This document shows, piece by piece, positions 12,236-24,235 of a stretch of 64,000 nucleotides of DNA (the first letter of the stretch is position 1; each line of letters starts with the position of its first letter). Position numbers and translations under genes: made by a program. The DNA lies in assembly GCF_028476545.1 (NCBI RefSeq), contig NW_026732717.1:62001-126000 (forward strand). Reading direction: 5' to 3'. This stretch comes from Physella acuta (taxonomy: Eukaryota; Mollusca; Gastropoda; Physidae). The notes under the pieces were generated by a model. It made no database searches, was not told the DNA's origin, and saw nothing but the letters and a program-made list of their open reading frames with translations.

Positions 12236-12334
12236 AGAGACTAAAAATAATAGTTTCGGTGTTAAAATAATAAAATAGTAACTAAAAAGGGGTAACACCG
12301 TGTCTAAAATGGTAAATTGTTGGTGTTGGAGGAA

Positions 12335-12387
12335 GAGGGGTGACACCTTGAGCTTGTGCATCGGGTGACACCCTACCTAGTAACGCC
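12335..12387 (-). mobile_element. probable relic of a hAT-A end
   Basis: CGGGTGACACCCTACCTAGTAACGCC resembles the hAT-A terminus CGGGTGACACCCGACCTCGCTACGCC with several substitutions, and GGGGTGACACC lies just before it. The other end is not identifiable. Confidence 0.45.
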
Positions 12388-12710
12388 AAATACCACTAGT
12401 TTTTCAGTCCAATTCAAGATACAACATAATTTCCGTCCATTGTCTCGGTAATTCAATGTTTTTCATATTATTTCATTTTTTTTTTTGCTTTGTTTCTTTC
12501 CATTTTTTAAATGGAAATATTAAATTTCATCACATTAAAAGATGCTGATAATTTATTTAAAACAAGTAAATAAAAAACTGGAAGTACTTTGATCTAGTAA
12601 TGTTCGTGTTTGCTGAGCCGACAGGTTTCTCCTGCTACATCATTACTTTGTGTTTCCCTGGTTTTCTCTCGGCTAGAGCGCTCAACTCGCGTTACTGTAT
12701 GTGCTGGTAG
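12388..12710. other. spacer, nothing recognised
   Basis: AT-rich, no supported feature. Confidence 0.45.
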
Positions 12711-13185
12711 GTAGGCCAGTGGATACTGGTGCTAAAATATGGTAGGCCAGTGGATACTGGTGCTAAAATATGGTAGGCCAGTGGATACTGGTGCTAGAAA
12801 ATGGTAGGCCAGTGGATACTGGTGCTACAAAATGGTAGGCCAGTGGATACTGGTGCTACAAAATGGTAGGCCAGTGGATACTGGTGCTAGAAAATGGTAG
12901 GCCAGTGGATACTGGTGCTACAAAATGGTAGGCCAGTGGATACTGGTGCTAAAAAATGGTAGGCCAGTGGATACTGGTGCTAAAAAAAATGGTAGGCCAG
13001 TGGATACTGGTGCTAAAAAAATGGTAGGCCAGTGGATACTGGTGCTAAAATAATGGTAGGCCAGAGGATACTGGTGCTAAAAATTGGTAGGCAGTGGATA
13101 CTGGTGCTAAAAAATGGTAAGCCAGTGGATACTGGTGCTAAGAAACTGGCAGGCGAGTGGATACTGGTGCTACGCTGGTGCTAAA
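12711..13185. repeat. minisatellite, ~31-bp unit, ~15 copies
   Basis: Units GTAGGCCAGTGGATACTGGT then GCTAAAAAATG; the A-run length varies. The core CCAGTGGATACTGG is a near-perfect palindrome, so each unit could form a small hairpin. Confidence 0.95.
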
Positions 13186-14375
13186 GACCTCAGTCAGGTT
13201 AGCTTTAAATATTGGGGAGGACAAGGAAAACTAACACGAAATCCCCCCCCCCCCCCCAACCCCACAAGTCAACATTAATCCTTTCAAACCTCTTAAATAA
13301 ACTTCTTGCAAATCCCCACCCCGACCCTCCAACCCATCATATAAAACACGACCCCCCCCCACCCCAACCTAAAAATCCGTAATCTCACCTGTTGCAATAC
13401 CTCACACGTGATCTAGATCTGACCTTCACCTCATCTCTTCTGGCAACCACTTTCCAACTTTTTAAAAAAACAACAATACTCTTCCTATTGTCTGAAGATC
13501 TACACTCATTCAATCTGTCCTACCCAATTCTCATCACCCCCCCCCCCCCCCAACTCTCGTCATCCCCTCCCCGGGTTTATCTCCTTCCTCCATCGACACT
13601 TGGCTGATTTCCTTGTCGTCCGCTCAATAATTGCAGAACGGGCTCCTTGTTTGTTTTTACCACCCTCCAAATGAAATTTCCTAAATTCAATTCCAGTGAC
13701 ACGTTTTCATTTCAATTCCAGAAATTTTGGACGTTTTTTTTTTTTTTTTATTTCGTTCTTTGGTAATGGAAGCGCAAACAGATCTTTGCTGATTGGCGAA
13801 GAAATGTTCAGAAATTGACTAGAGAAGTTGACTAGAGATGTTGTCTCGATGAGTTGACTGGATAGGCTGACTGGAAATATGTTAAACATTTGGACATGTC
13901 CTGAATTTGACTAAAGTACCAGTACTAGACTAAAGTAGTAATCTTTAGAAGTTGACTTGAGAAGTTGACAAATAAAGTTGACTAGTGAAGTTGACTTGCA
14001 GAAAAGTCGTGATGGGTAGTTTGGGTACATGTTGACAACGTGGACATTATATAATTGTCAATCTGTTTGCCGTGATCCCGTGACGTGATAGTGCCACGTT
14101 TACTCCCTTTACGTGATGGTGTCACGTTTGTGCCCGTGTCGTGATAATGCCATACGTGGTTCCTTGCCGCCCACACTTCCTCTAAGAATTGGTGAAGAAC
14201 ACAAAAACTGTAAAACAACATCAATTTAGTCCCAATGGAATTTTATTTGTTTAAACCGTCTAATAAAATTATTAAATTTTCATCTAAGCCCCGTCCTAAT
14301 GTAACCACCCTGCAGACACAAGAAAGTTTGGACTAGAACCTCGAGCCTTGTATTGGCGGTACCAGAACGTCTTAT
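13186..14375. other. spacer with C-runs and degenerate GAAGTTGACTA words
   Basis: Poly-C runs at about 13,242-13,258, 13,351-13,360 and 13,537-13,550. Degenerate repeats of GAAGTTGACTAG lie at about 13,815-13,995. No gene. Confidence 0.5.
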
Positions 14376-15402
14376 TCAGCTATGGTGACATTGATCTTGC
14401 TGATTCAGCATCTCTCCTTGCTGTGGTGCCACTGATCCTGCTGATTCAGCATCTCTCTTCTTGCTGTGGTGCCATTGATCCTGCTGATTCAGCATCTCTC
14501 CTTGCTGTGGTGCCACTGATCCTGCTGATTCAGCATCTCTCCTTGCTGTGGTGACATTAATCCTGCTGATTCAGCATCTCTCCTTGCTGTGGTGCCATTG
14601 ATCCTGCTGATTCAGCATCTCTCCTTGCTGTGGTGCCACTGATCCTGCTGATTCAGCATCTCTCCTTGCTGTGGTGACATTAATCCTGTTGATTCAGCAT
14701 CTCTCCTTGCTGTGGTGCCATTGATCCTGCTGATTCAGCATCTCTCCTTGCTGTGGTGCCATTGATCCTGCTGATTCAGCATCTCTCCTTGCTGTGGTGA
14801 CATTAATCCTGCTGATTCAGCATCTCTCCTTGCTGTGGTGCCATTGATCCTGCTGATTCAGCATCTCTCCTTGCTGTGATGCCATTGATCCTGCTGATTC
14901 AGCATCTCTCCTTGCTGTGGTGACATTGATCCTGCTGATTCAGCATCTCTCCTTGCTGTGGTGCCATTGATCCTGCTGATTCAGCATCTCTCCTTGCTGT
15001 GGTGCCATTGATCCTGCTGATTCAGCATCTCTCCTTGCTGTGGTGACATTGATCCTGCTGATTCAGCATCTCTCCTTGCTGTGGTGCCATTGATCCTGCT
15101 GATTCAGCATCTCTCCTTGCTGTGGTGCCATTGATCCTGCTGATTCAGCATCTCTCCTTGCTGTGGTGCCATTGATCCTGCTGATTCAGCATCTCTCCTT
15201 GCTGTGGTGCCATTGATCCTGCTGATTCAGCATCTCTCCTTGCTGTGGTGCCATTGATCCTGCTGATTCAGCATCTCTCCTTGCTGTGGTGCCATTGATC
15301 CTGTTGATTCAGCATCTCTCCTTGCTGTGGTGCCATTGATCCTGCTGATTCAGCATCTCTCCTTGCTGTGGTGACATTGATCCTGCTGATTCAGCATCTC
15401 TC
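14376..15402. repeat. minisatellite, 41-bp unit, ~25 copies, with 123-bp higher-order period
   Basis: Unit GATTCAGCATCTCTCCTTGC then TGTGGTGCCATTGATCCTGCT. A GTGACATT variant replaces GTGCCATT at 14551, 14674, 14797, 14920 and 15043, exactly 123 bp apart, showing a three-unit higher-order repeat. The right third is nearly uniform monomers. Confidence 0.96.
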
Positions 15403-15422
15403 ACGTCCCTAGCCGTAGTGAT

Positions 15423-15636
15423 CAGAGTTTCTTCCAGGCATCTCTTCGGGGGGGAGGGGGCAAAGCCCCCCCGAAAAATTTTTACCGCCCCCCCCCCCCC
15501 CCGAACGAAATGAAATTTATATAATTTATATAGAAAATATATACTTTTAACAGTGTCCGCCCCCCTGAAGAAAGTTTACCGCCCCCCCGAAGATTTCAAG
15601 TGCCCCCCCGGAGAAAAAAGTCTGGAAGAAACCCTG
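15423..15636. mobile_element. hAT-type miniature element (family E)
   Basis: Ends CAGAGTTTCTTCCAG and CTGGAAGAAACCCTG form a 15-bp inverted repeat with one mismatch. They are flanked by the 8-bp duplication GTAGTGAT (15415-15422 and 15637-15644). The interior alternates C-runs with CGAAGA words and encodes nothing. Confidence 0.93.
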
Positions 15637-15857
15637 GTAGTGATTACGTAACGGCTGACAAGATGACAGCCTCGACCTCGTCTAGATGGTATACGCCATC
15701 ATCCAAAGTATATAGAAAACATCACATGCACATTTCCGTTAGACGTAACACATGGTTATTGACAAACATCCTGCTGTAGGATAATTTTATACGATCAATG
15801 GTGGAGTGCTAAGGTTAGTGTCAACTTGATTTGAAGGCGCTACAGAGTTAGGGTTAA

Positions 15858-16686
15858 CAGGGGCGTAGCGAAGGGGGGGGGGGGGCGGGGGCGGAAAGCA
15901 CCGGGTGACGCCATTTAGGGGGGTGACACCAAGGCAAAAAATAGCAAATTAATGGCGTCACCCCCTTCCCCAGAGGCGTAGCGACCCTTCCCGGGGACAA
16001 ACTTTCAATTTTAGATTTACACCCCCCCCCCTCAAACTTTCGATTTGCACCCCATCCCCCTCAAACTTTCGATTTGCAATTCTTAAAAGACTATTTAACA
16101 CTCGAATTAATCACTTAATTAAGTAAAATTATCATTAGCACCGGGTGACGCCATTTAGGGGGTGACACCAAGGCAAAAAATAGCAAATTAATGGCGTCAC
16201 CCCCTTCCCCAGAGGCGTAGCGACCCTTCCCGGGGACAAACTTTCAATTTTAGATTTACACCCCCCCCCCCCTCAAACTTTCGATTTGCACCCCACCCCC
16301 CTCAAACTTTCGATTTGCAATTCTTAAAAGACTATTTAACACTCGAATTAATCACTTAATTAAGTAAAATTATCATTAGCACCGGGTGACGCCATTTAGG
16401 GGGTGACACCAAGGCAAAAAATAGCAAATTAATGGCGTCACCCCCCCCCCCCCCCCAGAGGCGTAGCGACCCTTCCCGGGGACAAACTTTCAATTTTAGA
16501 TTTACACCCCCCCCCCCTCAAACTTTCGATTTGCACCCCACCCCCCTCAAACTTTCGATTTGCAATTCTTAAAAGACTATTAAACACTCGAATTAATCAC
16601 TTAATTAAGTAAAATTATCATTTTTCTCTATATTTTTTGCTATTTAAGTGCCGCACCGGGTGACACCCGACCTCGCTACGCCACTG
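15858..16686 (-). mobile_element. hAT-A element with a triplicated interior
   Basis: Ends CAGGGGCGTAGCGA and TCGCTACGCCACTG; flanks AGGGTTAA (15850-15857) and AGGGTTAG (16687-16694) match at 7 of 8 positions. The interior carries three head-to-tail units of 240-243 bp, each with GCACCGGGTGACGCC, GAGGCGTAGCGACCC, two AAACTTTCGATTTGCA blocks and CTTAATTAAGTAAAATTATC. Confidence 0.92.
15898..16621. repeat. three ~241-bp tandem units inside hAT-A
   Basis: Units at 15898-16137, 16138-16378 and 16379-16621 are nearly identical, differing mostly in C-run length. Triplication is therefore younger than the element's sequence divergence from other copies. Confidence 0.95.
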
Positions 16687-17205
16687 AGGGTTAGCATTGA
16701 AGATAGTTAAGTTTAAGGGGGTATCAATACAACTGGCAATCAATGGTCTCCTGTTCCGCATACCGGAATTGTATCAGCTGGGAAAAAATTCCGATAAACC
16801 ATCCCCACAACAAATACTGACACAATAAGCAGTAAGGGAAATATTGACAGTCTGGAAACAGATAAACATTTGCCATTTCTCAATCCCTATCGCCTTATAT
16901 TTGAAAACAGAGAAACACAGTTTCTGTCGATTTAAGTGGAAAAAAAACACAATATCAACTCTACATACGTAAAAAAAATAACAGTGCCAACTATACATAA
17001 GTAAAAAAAATACTCCAAACCTAACTGAATTTAACACAAACCGCAGCATATGTCTTTAAAAAAAAACAGGTTGCGTACTATAAGACTTGATGACATAGCA
17101 TATGGGATGTGTATGGCGTCATCAACTAAAGTTGTATGTTTTAAATAATTAGCTTGTTTTGCTGCAAAGGGACTAAATGTTTGTGAAATACATCATGACG
17201 TCGTG
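16687..17205. other. spacer, nothing recognised
   Basis: A ~35-bp block with TACATACGTAAAAAAAAT is present twice near 16,960-17,020. The 91-codon minus-strand frame shows no domain. Confidence 0.4.
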
Positions 17206-17630
17206 AGCCATCCCCGATATATAACGCCCAAGGCCATCCATGATATATAACGCCCGAGGCCATCCCTGATATATAACGACCAATGCCATCCCTGATATAT
17301 AAAACACAAGGCCATTCATGATATATAACGCCCAAGGCCATCCCTGATATAAAATGCCAAGGTCATCCCTGATATATAACGCCCAATGCCATCCCTGATA
17401 TAACGCCCAAGGCCATCCCTGATATAAAATGCCAAGGTCATCCCTGATATATAACGCCCAATGCCATCCCTGATATAACGCCCAAGGCCATCCATGATAT
17501 ATAAAGCCGAAGGCCATCCCTGATATATAACGCCCAAGGTCATCCCTGATATAACGCTCAAGGTCATCCCTGATATAAAATGCCAAGGCCATCCCTAATA
17601 TATATCGCCCAAGGTCATCCCTGATAAATA
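17206..17630. repeat. minisatellite, 22-27-bp unit, ~17 copies, with ~71-bp higher-order part
   Basis: Units CCATCCCTGATATATAACGC then CCAAGG, with shorter TGATATAACGC and TGATATAAAATGCC variants. A three-unit block is repeated twice between about 17,330 and 17,480. Confidence 0.92.
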
Positions 17631-18501
17631 TAACCTTTTACATTAAGCCTACTAATACAACATCTAACATTAACCCCATTTACCACTATTAATATCCCCC
17701 CCCCATACCACACCATCGTCACTAGCCTCCCCCCCCCACCCCCACCCCCATATCACACCATCCCTCACTACTTGATAGAAAAAATTCATCGAGTCCTCCT
17801 AATCTCGCGAGTTTTGATAACACCCCCTCCCCAGCTGTCAATTAACTTCTCCGCCCTCCTACGTCGTGTGGATAACACCAGCCGATTATCCAGCGGATAT
17901 GTCATCATTTGATTCGATCAGGCATCCACACAAGTAGGCCGCTCGATAGTCACCACTGCCTGATGCTTGCACGGAACTACAATCACAGGAACACCAAATT
18001 AACGGGGGATGAGGGGCTGAAATCACGGGGCGCCGAGGTACTAAAATAATGGGGCGCCGAGTTACTAAAATAATAGGGCGTCGCCGTACTAAAAGATGGG
18101 GTGCGGTTGTAAAATATATTATATTTCCAGTCTGAGCAGCGACGAATGTTTAACCTCTTGTAGAATACTCTAGCAGTGTCGATATTTCTGTAGAAAATAT
18201 CATCACCCCCCCTCCCCGCAAGCCGCTCTACCCCAGGGGCATTGCAAGAGTGTAAACTACAGTAAGACACTCCCTGTCCCCACCTGCCTACCTTCACGCT
18301 CCCACTTTTATAGTTTTAGATCAACAAACAGAAACTTTCGTCAAACTATCAGAAAAATACTTTACATCTGATTTAATTCTACCTGTAGTTTGATACAAAC
18401 TTCCATTCTATTTCACCTGCACTAATTACCAACCTTAGGCGTTTCCAATCTAGCTGCACTTTTAATAATCCACTTGCAAATTTGGCAGTCTATCTAAAGA
18501 C
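17631..18501. other. spacer with C-runs and a small 29-bp tandem repeat
   Basis: C-runs near 17,697 and 17,728. Three ~29-bp units with GGGGCGCCGAGGTACTAAAA occur at about 18,019-18,098. No gene. Confidence 0.5.
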
Positions 18502-18578
18502 CCACAAATCTACTTATAGTTCCACAAATCTACCTGTAGAATTACAGGTAGAATTACAGGTAGAATTACAGGTAGATC
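18502..18578 (-). repeat. inverted copies of the 20-bp unit plus a 13-bp triple
   Basis: CCACAAATCTACTTATAGTT units are the reverse complement of the array that begins 30 bp downstream. They run into three 13-bp units TACAGGTAGAATT. Confidence 0.85.
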
Positions 18579-18609
18579 TTCACAATTACAGATCTGAGTA
18601 GAGGGAGAC

Positions 18610-19095
18610 TGGTAGGACTACACGTAGGTTTGTGAAACTAAAGGTAGGTTTGTGGAATTATAGGAAGATTTGTGGAACTATAGGTAGATTTGTGGAACTA
18701 TATGTAGGTTTGTGGAACTATATGTAGGTTTGTGGAACTATATGTAGGTTTGTGGAACTATAGGTAGGTTTGTGGAACTATAGGAAGATTTGTGGAACTA
18801 TAGGAGGATTTGTGGAACTATAGGAAGATTTGTGGAACTATAGGAAGATTTGTGGAACTATAGGAAGATTTGTGGAACTATAGGAAGATTTGTGGAACTA
18901 TAGGTAGGTTTGTGGAACTATAGGAAGATTTGTGGAATTATAGGAAGATTTGTGGAACTATAGGTAGGTTTGTGGAACTATAGGAAGATTTGTGGAATTA
19001 TAGGAAGATTTGTGGAACTATAGGTAGGTTTGTGGAACTATAGGAAGATTTGTGGAATTATAGGAAGATTTGTGGAACTATTGGTAGATTTGTGT
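18610..19095 (+). repeat. minisatellite, 20-bp unit, ~24 copies, with 60-bp higher-order part
   Basis: Units GTAGGTTTGTGGAACTATAG / GAAGATTTGTGGAACTATAG. From about 18,901 to 19,080 a three-unit block recurs three times (60-bp period). Confidence 0.95.
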
Positions 19096-19390
19096 ATCTT
19101 TAGATAGAGCTACCGGTATTTTATAATTACCGGTAATTCTACCAGTCTACTTTTACTGCACCTGGAATTCTACCGATCTAACAGTAATTCGAACAAGATA
19201 CCTGTTAATCTAACAATCAAGCTTTAATTCTACCAACGCCTGTAATTCCACCAATCTTCCTGCTAATCTAACATTCTACGTTCTTTAATTCTATTGATAC
19301 TTGTAATTCTATCAATCTCCTGTTAATCTACCAATCTACCTGTTAATCTACCAATCTACCTGTTAATCTTCCAATCTACCTGTAAGTAGA
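19096..19390. repeat. degenerate CTACCTGTTAATCTACCAAT repeats
   Basis: Related words (CTACC, TGTTAATCTAC, CAATCTACC) recur over ~290 bp, most regular at about 19,320-19,384. Confidence 0.65.
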
Positions 19391-19964
19391 TGAACAAAAT
19401 CTCTCCTATTTCTACCATTACAACAAACGTCGCTGGTTCCCTACAACTAATTTACAAGACAATTTCTTTGGTGTTGCGTGGCGCCTATGACTTGTGAGGG
19501 TGTCGGCTCATTAATGTCTCATTAATTTTCCGTGCGATGTCTTCAAGTCTACCCCCCCCCCCCCCCCATTGTCTGGAAGGCTGGTCTTGCTGATGTTTCC
19601 ATTAGCTGAAGCCACTCCAGTCATTAACTCAACTGTCAGGCGCGTGGGCATGCATTACTCACCCACACACATTCACAACTTGACAGTAACAGTTCTACAT
19701 ACTCACACACATCCACACAACTTGACAATACCAATTCTATTAAGGCGAGAGGGGGGGTATAAATTAGCCGACGCTGGGATTCGTTCCTGGTGAATTAAGC
19801 TGTTGTGTGAGTGATTACACGTTTACAGCTGCACACGTTTTTATGTGCGTTTTAAGCTGGATCTGCGCGTAACAATAATTTAGTGCGTAATAATGAGATG
19901 ATTTTGATATTTAAAGGGGTTTTATTGGTAGTTTGTTATAGTGATTTAGGATAGCAGTACTGAA
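19391..19964. other. spacer, nothing recognised
   Basis: A C-run lies at about 19,553-19,567 and CACACA-rich sequence at about 19,660-19,720. No gene. Confidence 0.45.
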
Positions 19965-20855
19965 AGAGATGGTGGGCTGTATTGTAGTTGGGCTGTTTGG
20001 TTTGTGGGATGTAGTGTTGGTGGGCTATGGTGGGCTGTTGTGTTGGTGGGCTGTGGTGGGCTGTTGTGTTGGTGGGCTGTGGTGGACTGTTGTGTTGGTG
20101 GGCTGTTGTGTTGGTGGGCTATGGTGGGCTGTTGTGTTGGTGGGCTGTTGTGTTGGTGGGCTGTGGTGGACTGTTGTGTTGGTGGGCTGTGGTGGGCTGT
20201 TGTGTTGGTGGGCTGTTGTGTTGGTCGGCTGTAGTGTTGGTGGGCTGTTGTGTTGTTGGGCTGTTGTGTTGTTGGGCTGTTGTGTTGGTGGGCTGTTGTG
20301 TTGGTGGGCTGTAGTGTTGGTGGGCTGTAGTGTTGGTGGGCTGTTGTGTTGGTGGGCTGTTGTATTGGTGGGGTGTTGTGTTGGTGGGCTGTTGTGTTGG
20401 TGGGCTGTTGTGTTGGTGGGCTGTTGTGTTGGTGGGCTGTGGTGGACTGTTGTGTTGGTGGGCTGTGGTGGACTGTTGTGTTGGTGGGCTGTTGTGTTGT
20501 TGGGCTGTTGTGTTGGTGGGCTGTTGTGTTGGTGGGCTGTGGTGGGCTGTTGTGTTGGTGGGCTGTTGTGTTGGTGAGCTGTTGTGTTGGTGGGCTGTTG
20601 TGTTGGTGGGCTATTTTGTTGATGTGGTGTAGTGTTGGTGGGCTGTGGTGGGCTGTTGTGTTGGTGGGCTGTTGTGTTGGTGAGCTGTTGTGTTGGTGGG
20701 CTGTTGTGTTGGTGGGCTGTTGTGTTGGTGGGCTGTTGTATTGATGGGCTGTAGTGTTGGTGGGATGTTGTATTGGTGGGGTGTGATGTTGGTGTGCTGT
20801 TGTTTTAGTAGAGATGGGCTATTGTGGGCTGTAGTTTTGGTGGGCTGTCGTGTCA
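19965..20855. repeat. G+T-rich minisatellite, ~16-bp unit
   Basis: About 890 bp of GTGTTGGTGGGCTGTT units mixed with a 10-bp GGTGGGCTGT variant. The plus strand is almost free of C outside GGCTG, giving strong strand asymmetry. Cys/Trp/Gly/Val-rich open frames in every phase are artefacts of the repeat. Confidence 0.95.
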
Positions 20856-21817
20856 CACATGATACATGTATGATACAACTGAGTGCAAAGTGAAGCCAGA
20901 TGGGATGGGCCAGGTCACGTGGTCTATATTTATCAACAAAACTATCTGTATGTATCACAGGCCTAGCCCTGCTATTTCAAGTGTCAAACACATACATTGG
21001 TCTGCATCTTGGTAAACTAAACAATAGTTTAACAGCATCTTTGAAAACTAAACAAAAGTTTAACAACTGAATTACAAAACGCTCTTACAATATATTTTTA
21101 AACTGCTGGTTTCGGTGAGAAATATCGATTGATTTTTCTCCCTTGCTCGCTTTGTTTCCTTTTTCTCGGCGAAACTCGATTTTTTTCCCTGTATCGATAA
21201 CAACACCCCCACCCATTCCTCTACCCCACCCACCCTATCTCTTTGTCCCCCCCCCTTTCCCAACTTTACCCAAAAATAACTCCTAAACCACCCCCCGAGT
21301 CTCACAAAACCCACACTACCCATGGCTTATGATCCATCAAGTTATCTACAGTGGGAGTCCCTATTCCCTCACCCCCTCATTACACCACCCCCTGACCCCT
21401 CCCCCCCTCCACCCTACCCTCCACACTACGATCCATCACATTCCCTCTTGGTGTGAACCGATGCACTGAAGAGTTACGGTCCTTGCCTCCTACCGTCAAG
21501 ACTCAAACCGAATGATTCACCCCGACCCTCAGATGTAAGCCCCGCCCCGGGGGACCCAGCAATAAGGTTTAAAGACGTGGAATATATTTAGGGCGCCACT
21601 TGCGCCCTCCCTCCCCTCCTTTCCGCACCCTCGCCCGCTAATTTACCAAATGTATCTTTCACATTTGTCTCCATCCAACTAGAGTAGCCGTAGATCTCTT
21701 TGAGCGTCAGTTTCTCCCATCTCTATAGTGGCAGACTCTTTGTTAGTGGCATATGTTGGTAGAGGCAGCCAGAAGCAGTTAACCTCTGCCGGAAACATAA
21801 ATGTATGTCAATAGAGG

Positions 21818-21822
<5 letters not shown>
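20856..21822. other. spacer, nothing recognised
   Basis: Pyrimidine-rich stretch (about 21,180-21,430) with several C-runs. No gene or transposon end seen. Confidence 0.45.
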
Positions 21823-21888
<66 letters not shown>

Positions 21889-21889
21889 C

Positions 21890-21960
<71 letters not shown>
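21823..21960. repeat. (TA)n microsatellite, two blocks
   Basis: Two TA blocks separated by GGCTTATT near 21,885-21,895. Confidence 0.96.
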
Positions 21961-21966
<6 letters not shown>

Positions 21967-23283
21967 CACATATATGCCCAATGCACGCGGCCAATTATGT
22001 CCTAAATCAATAAAAATTTGTCTTTTGCCGGTCAATGGGGGTCAATGCGCCCACTGGCCGGCCAATGGGTACATTCTTCATCTTCGGGCTTTGATTGTAA
22101 CATGAACATACATATAGAATTATATATGTTTATATGTGTATGTACAAATGCATTCATCTCTTCCAAGCCCGGAAGATACACACGCTAAAAAATGAAGGAT
22201 GTTTTGCCATTAATTCCTAGTCAAGAAAATATTTCTAGCGTATTATTTATATGTTTTCTTCACTTTAGTTATTTTTTCTGACAACTTCGACTGTTTTTTC
22301 TTTTACTCCTGTAAAAAATTGGTTTGCAAAACTCAATAGATCACGTGATGTGGTACTAGTCTGCCGGTACGTCTGCAGGTGGAGCGTGATCGATTTTTGT
22401 CACGGTACTGTCTGTGATGTCACGTCCCAGCCTGACAGGATGTACTAACTACCTGTAATTTCACGTCCCAGCGTACTAACTACCTGTCTGGGGGTGGGGA
22501 TACACAGTGGTGAGGCGGTTAATGATACGGTGTTAGGGTTTAACCCCCGGGGGTTGAGGGGGGGGGGGGGTCGCGCCACAAGACGGAGAGGGGGGTTCGT
22601 GGCACAAGGCTGAGGGGTAGTTCAAGGTGGAATTAGTGTGGGGGTGTAAGACAACTGTAGCGCATCGTGCAGGTATGTGGTTACGTTAGTCTGGCGTGTG
22701 GCAATACAGGGAGGGGTTGCGTAAACATATGTGGGTTTTTTTTAACACAGATTTGTTACAAATATGGGGTTCGAACACCGATTTGAGTTACGAACATTGA
22801 TTCAAACTACGAACAGATATAGGGTCTATGTAAATAGATTCGGGTTGGTACATTGATTCGAATTACGAAAAGTTTTTAAGGTGTGACAAGCTAAAAATAC
22901 CAAAAACATTACTCCAAGTTCAAGAAGTTAAATAAAATTATAAACTCAAAAAAATATTATGTCCAATTTTTGGGTATTTTAAAAATAATTAAGTTTTCAA
23001 AAGCTTGTTTTATCAAATTATCGAAATTGTGTCAAGTATTTGTATGTTATTGTAAGTCAAACACAAAGCTAATTACACGCCTTTCACTACAACCACTGAC
23101 AGACTTCCGGGAGGAGTGTGTTTTTACTGCTCAACTCAGGGAGAAATTAGCCAGAGTGGTGTTCTGCTAATCATGGCTTTCTCTCGCTACAGAGGACGTT
23201 AATGTTCAGTTTAAAACGCTCAAGTCTTTTTTTAAATTAAACGACGATGATGAAACAGAAAATTAATGGGTAGGTTGCTGTCT
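21961..23283. other. spacer, nothing recognised
   Basis: A G-run lies at about 22,559-22,570. Degenerate ACGAACATTGATTCGAA-like repeats lie at about 22,765-22,870. No supported gene. Confidence 0.45.
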
Positions 23284-23970
23284 GACACAATATAAGCTGG
23301 TACTGATAGACACAACATAAGTAGGTACTTATAGACACAACATAAGTGGGTAGACACAACATAAGTGGGTACTGGTAGACACAACATAAGTGGGTACTGA
23401 TAGACACAACATAAGTGGGTACTGATAGACACAACATAAGTGGGTAGACACAACATAAGTGGGTACTGGTAGACACAACATAAGTGGGTAGACACAACAT
23501 AAGTGGGTACTGATAGACACAACATAAGTGGGTAGACACAACATAAGTGGGTACTGGTAGACACAACATAAGTGGGTACTGATAGACACAGTATAAGTCG
23601 GTACTGATAGACACAACATAAGTGGGTACTGATAGACACAACATAAGTGGGTACTGATAGACACAACATAAGTGGGTAGACACAACATAAGTGGGTACTG
23701 GTAGACACAACATAAGTGGGTACTGATAGACACAGTATAAGTCGGTACTGATAGACACAACATAAGTGGGTACTGATAGACACAACATAAGTGGGTACTG
23801 ATAGACACAACATAAGTGGGTACTGATAGACACAGCATAAGTGGTTACTGGTAGACACAATATAAGTGGGTACTTATAGACATAACATAAGTGGGTACTG
23901 ATAGACACAACATAAGTGGGTACTGATAGACACAACATAAGTGGGTACTGATAGACACAACATAAGTGGA
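23284..23970. repeat. minisatellite, 25-bp unit with a ~19-bp short variant, ~29 copies
   Basis: Units GACACAACATAAGTGGGTAC then TGATA. Short units lack the TACTGA-type segment (e.g. near 23,350 and 23,452). A multi-unit block including the GACACAGTATAAGTCGG variant appears twice (about 23,586 and 23,730), showing segmental copying within the array. Confidence 0.95.
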
Positions 23971-24103
23971 TCAACAGCGCTGTATATAACACGTCTTCTA
24001 TAGACGGTTTAAAATGTGTCTAAAAATTATCCAATATTAATGTACATCTTTGTACTTTGAATAATTATGAGCTGATAACTGGCTCACTTCACACGTCAAT
24101 CAC

Positions 24104-24220
24104 CAGCCACACACACACACACACGTCAGTCACCTGCTACACTCACACTCACACACGGCAATCACCTGCTACACTCACACACACACACACACACACACGC
24201 CAAACACCTGCCACACTCAC
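24104..24220. repeat. (CA)n-rich compound repeat
   Basis: Three CACA tracts separated by CACCTGCTACACTCACAC-like segments. Confidence 0.9.
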
Positions 24221-24235
24221 AAGCTCGCATCACAT

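Noticed and set aside
15898-16621. Three separate hAT-A insertions
   Set aside because: Internal units lack paired ends and target duplications; only the outer ends at 15,858 and 16,686 have them, so this is one element with a tandem interior.
19969-20744. Cys/Trp/Gly/Val-rich proteins in overlapping frames
   Set aside because: All phases of the same G+T minisatellite are open; coding would favour one.
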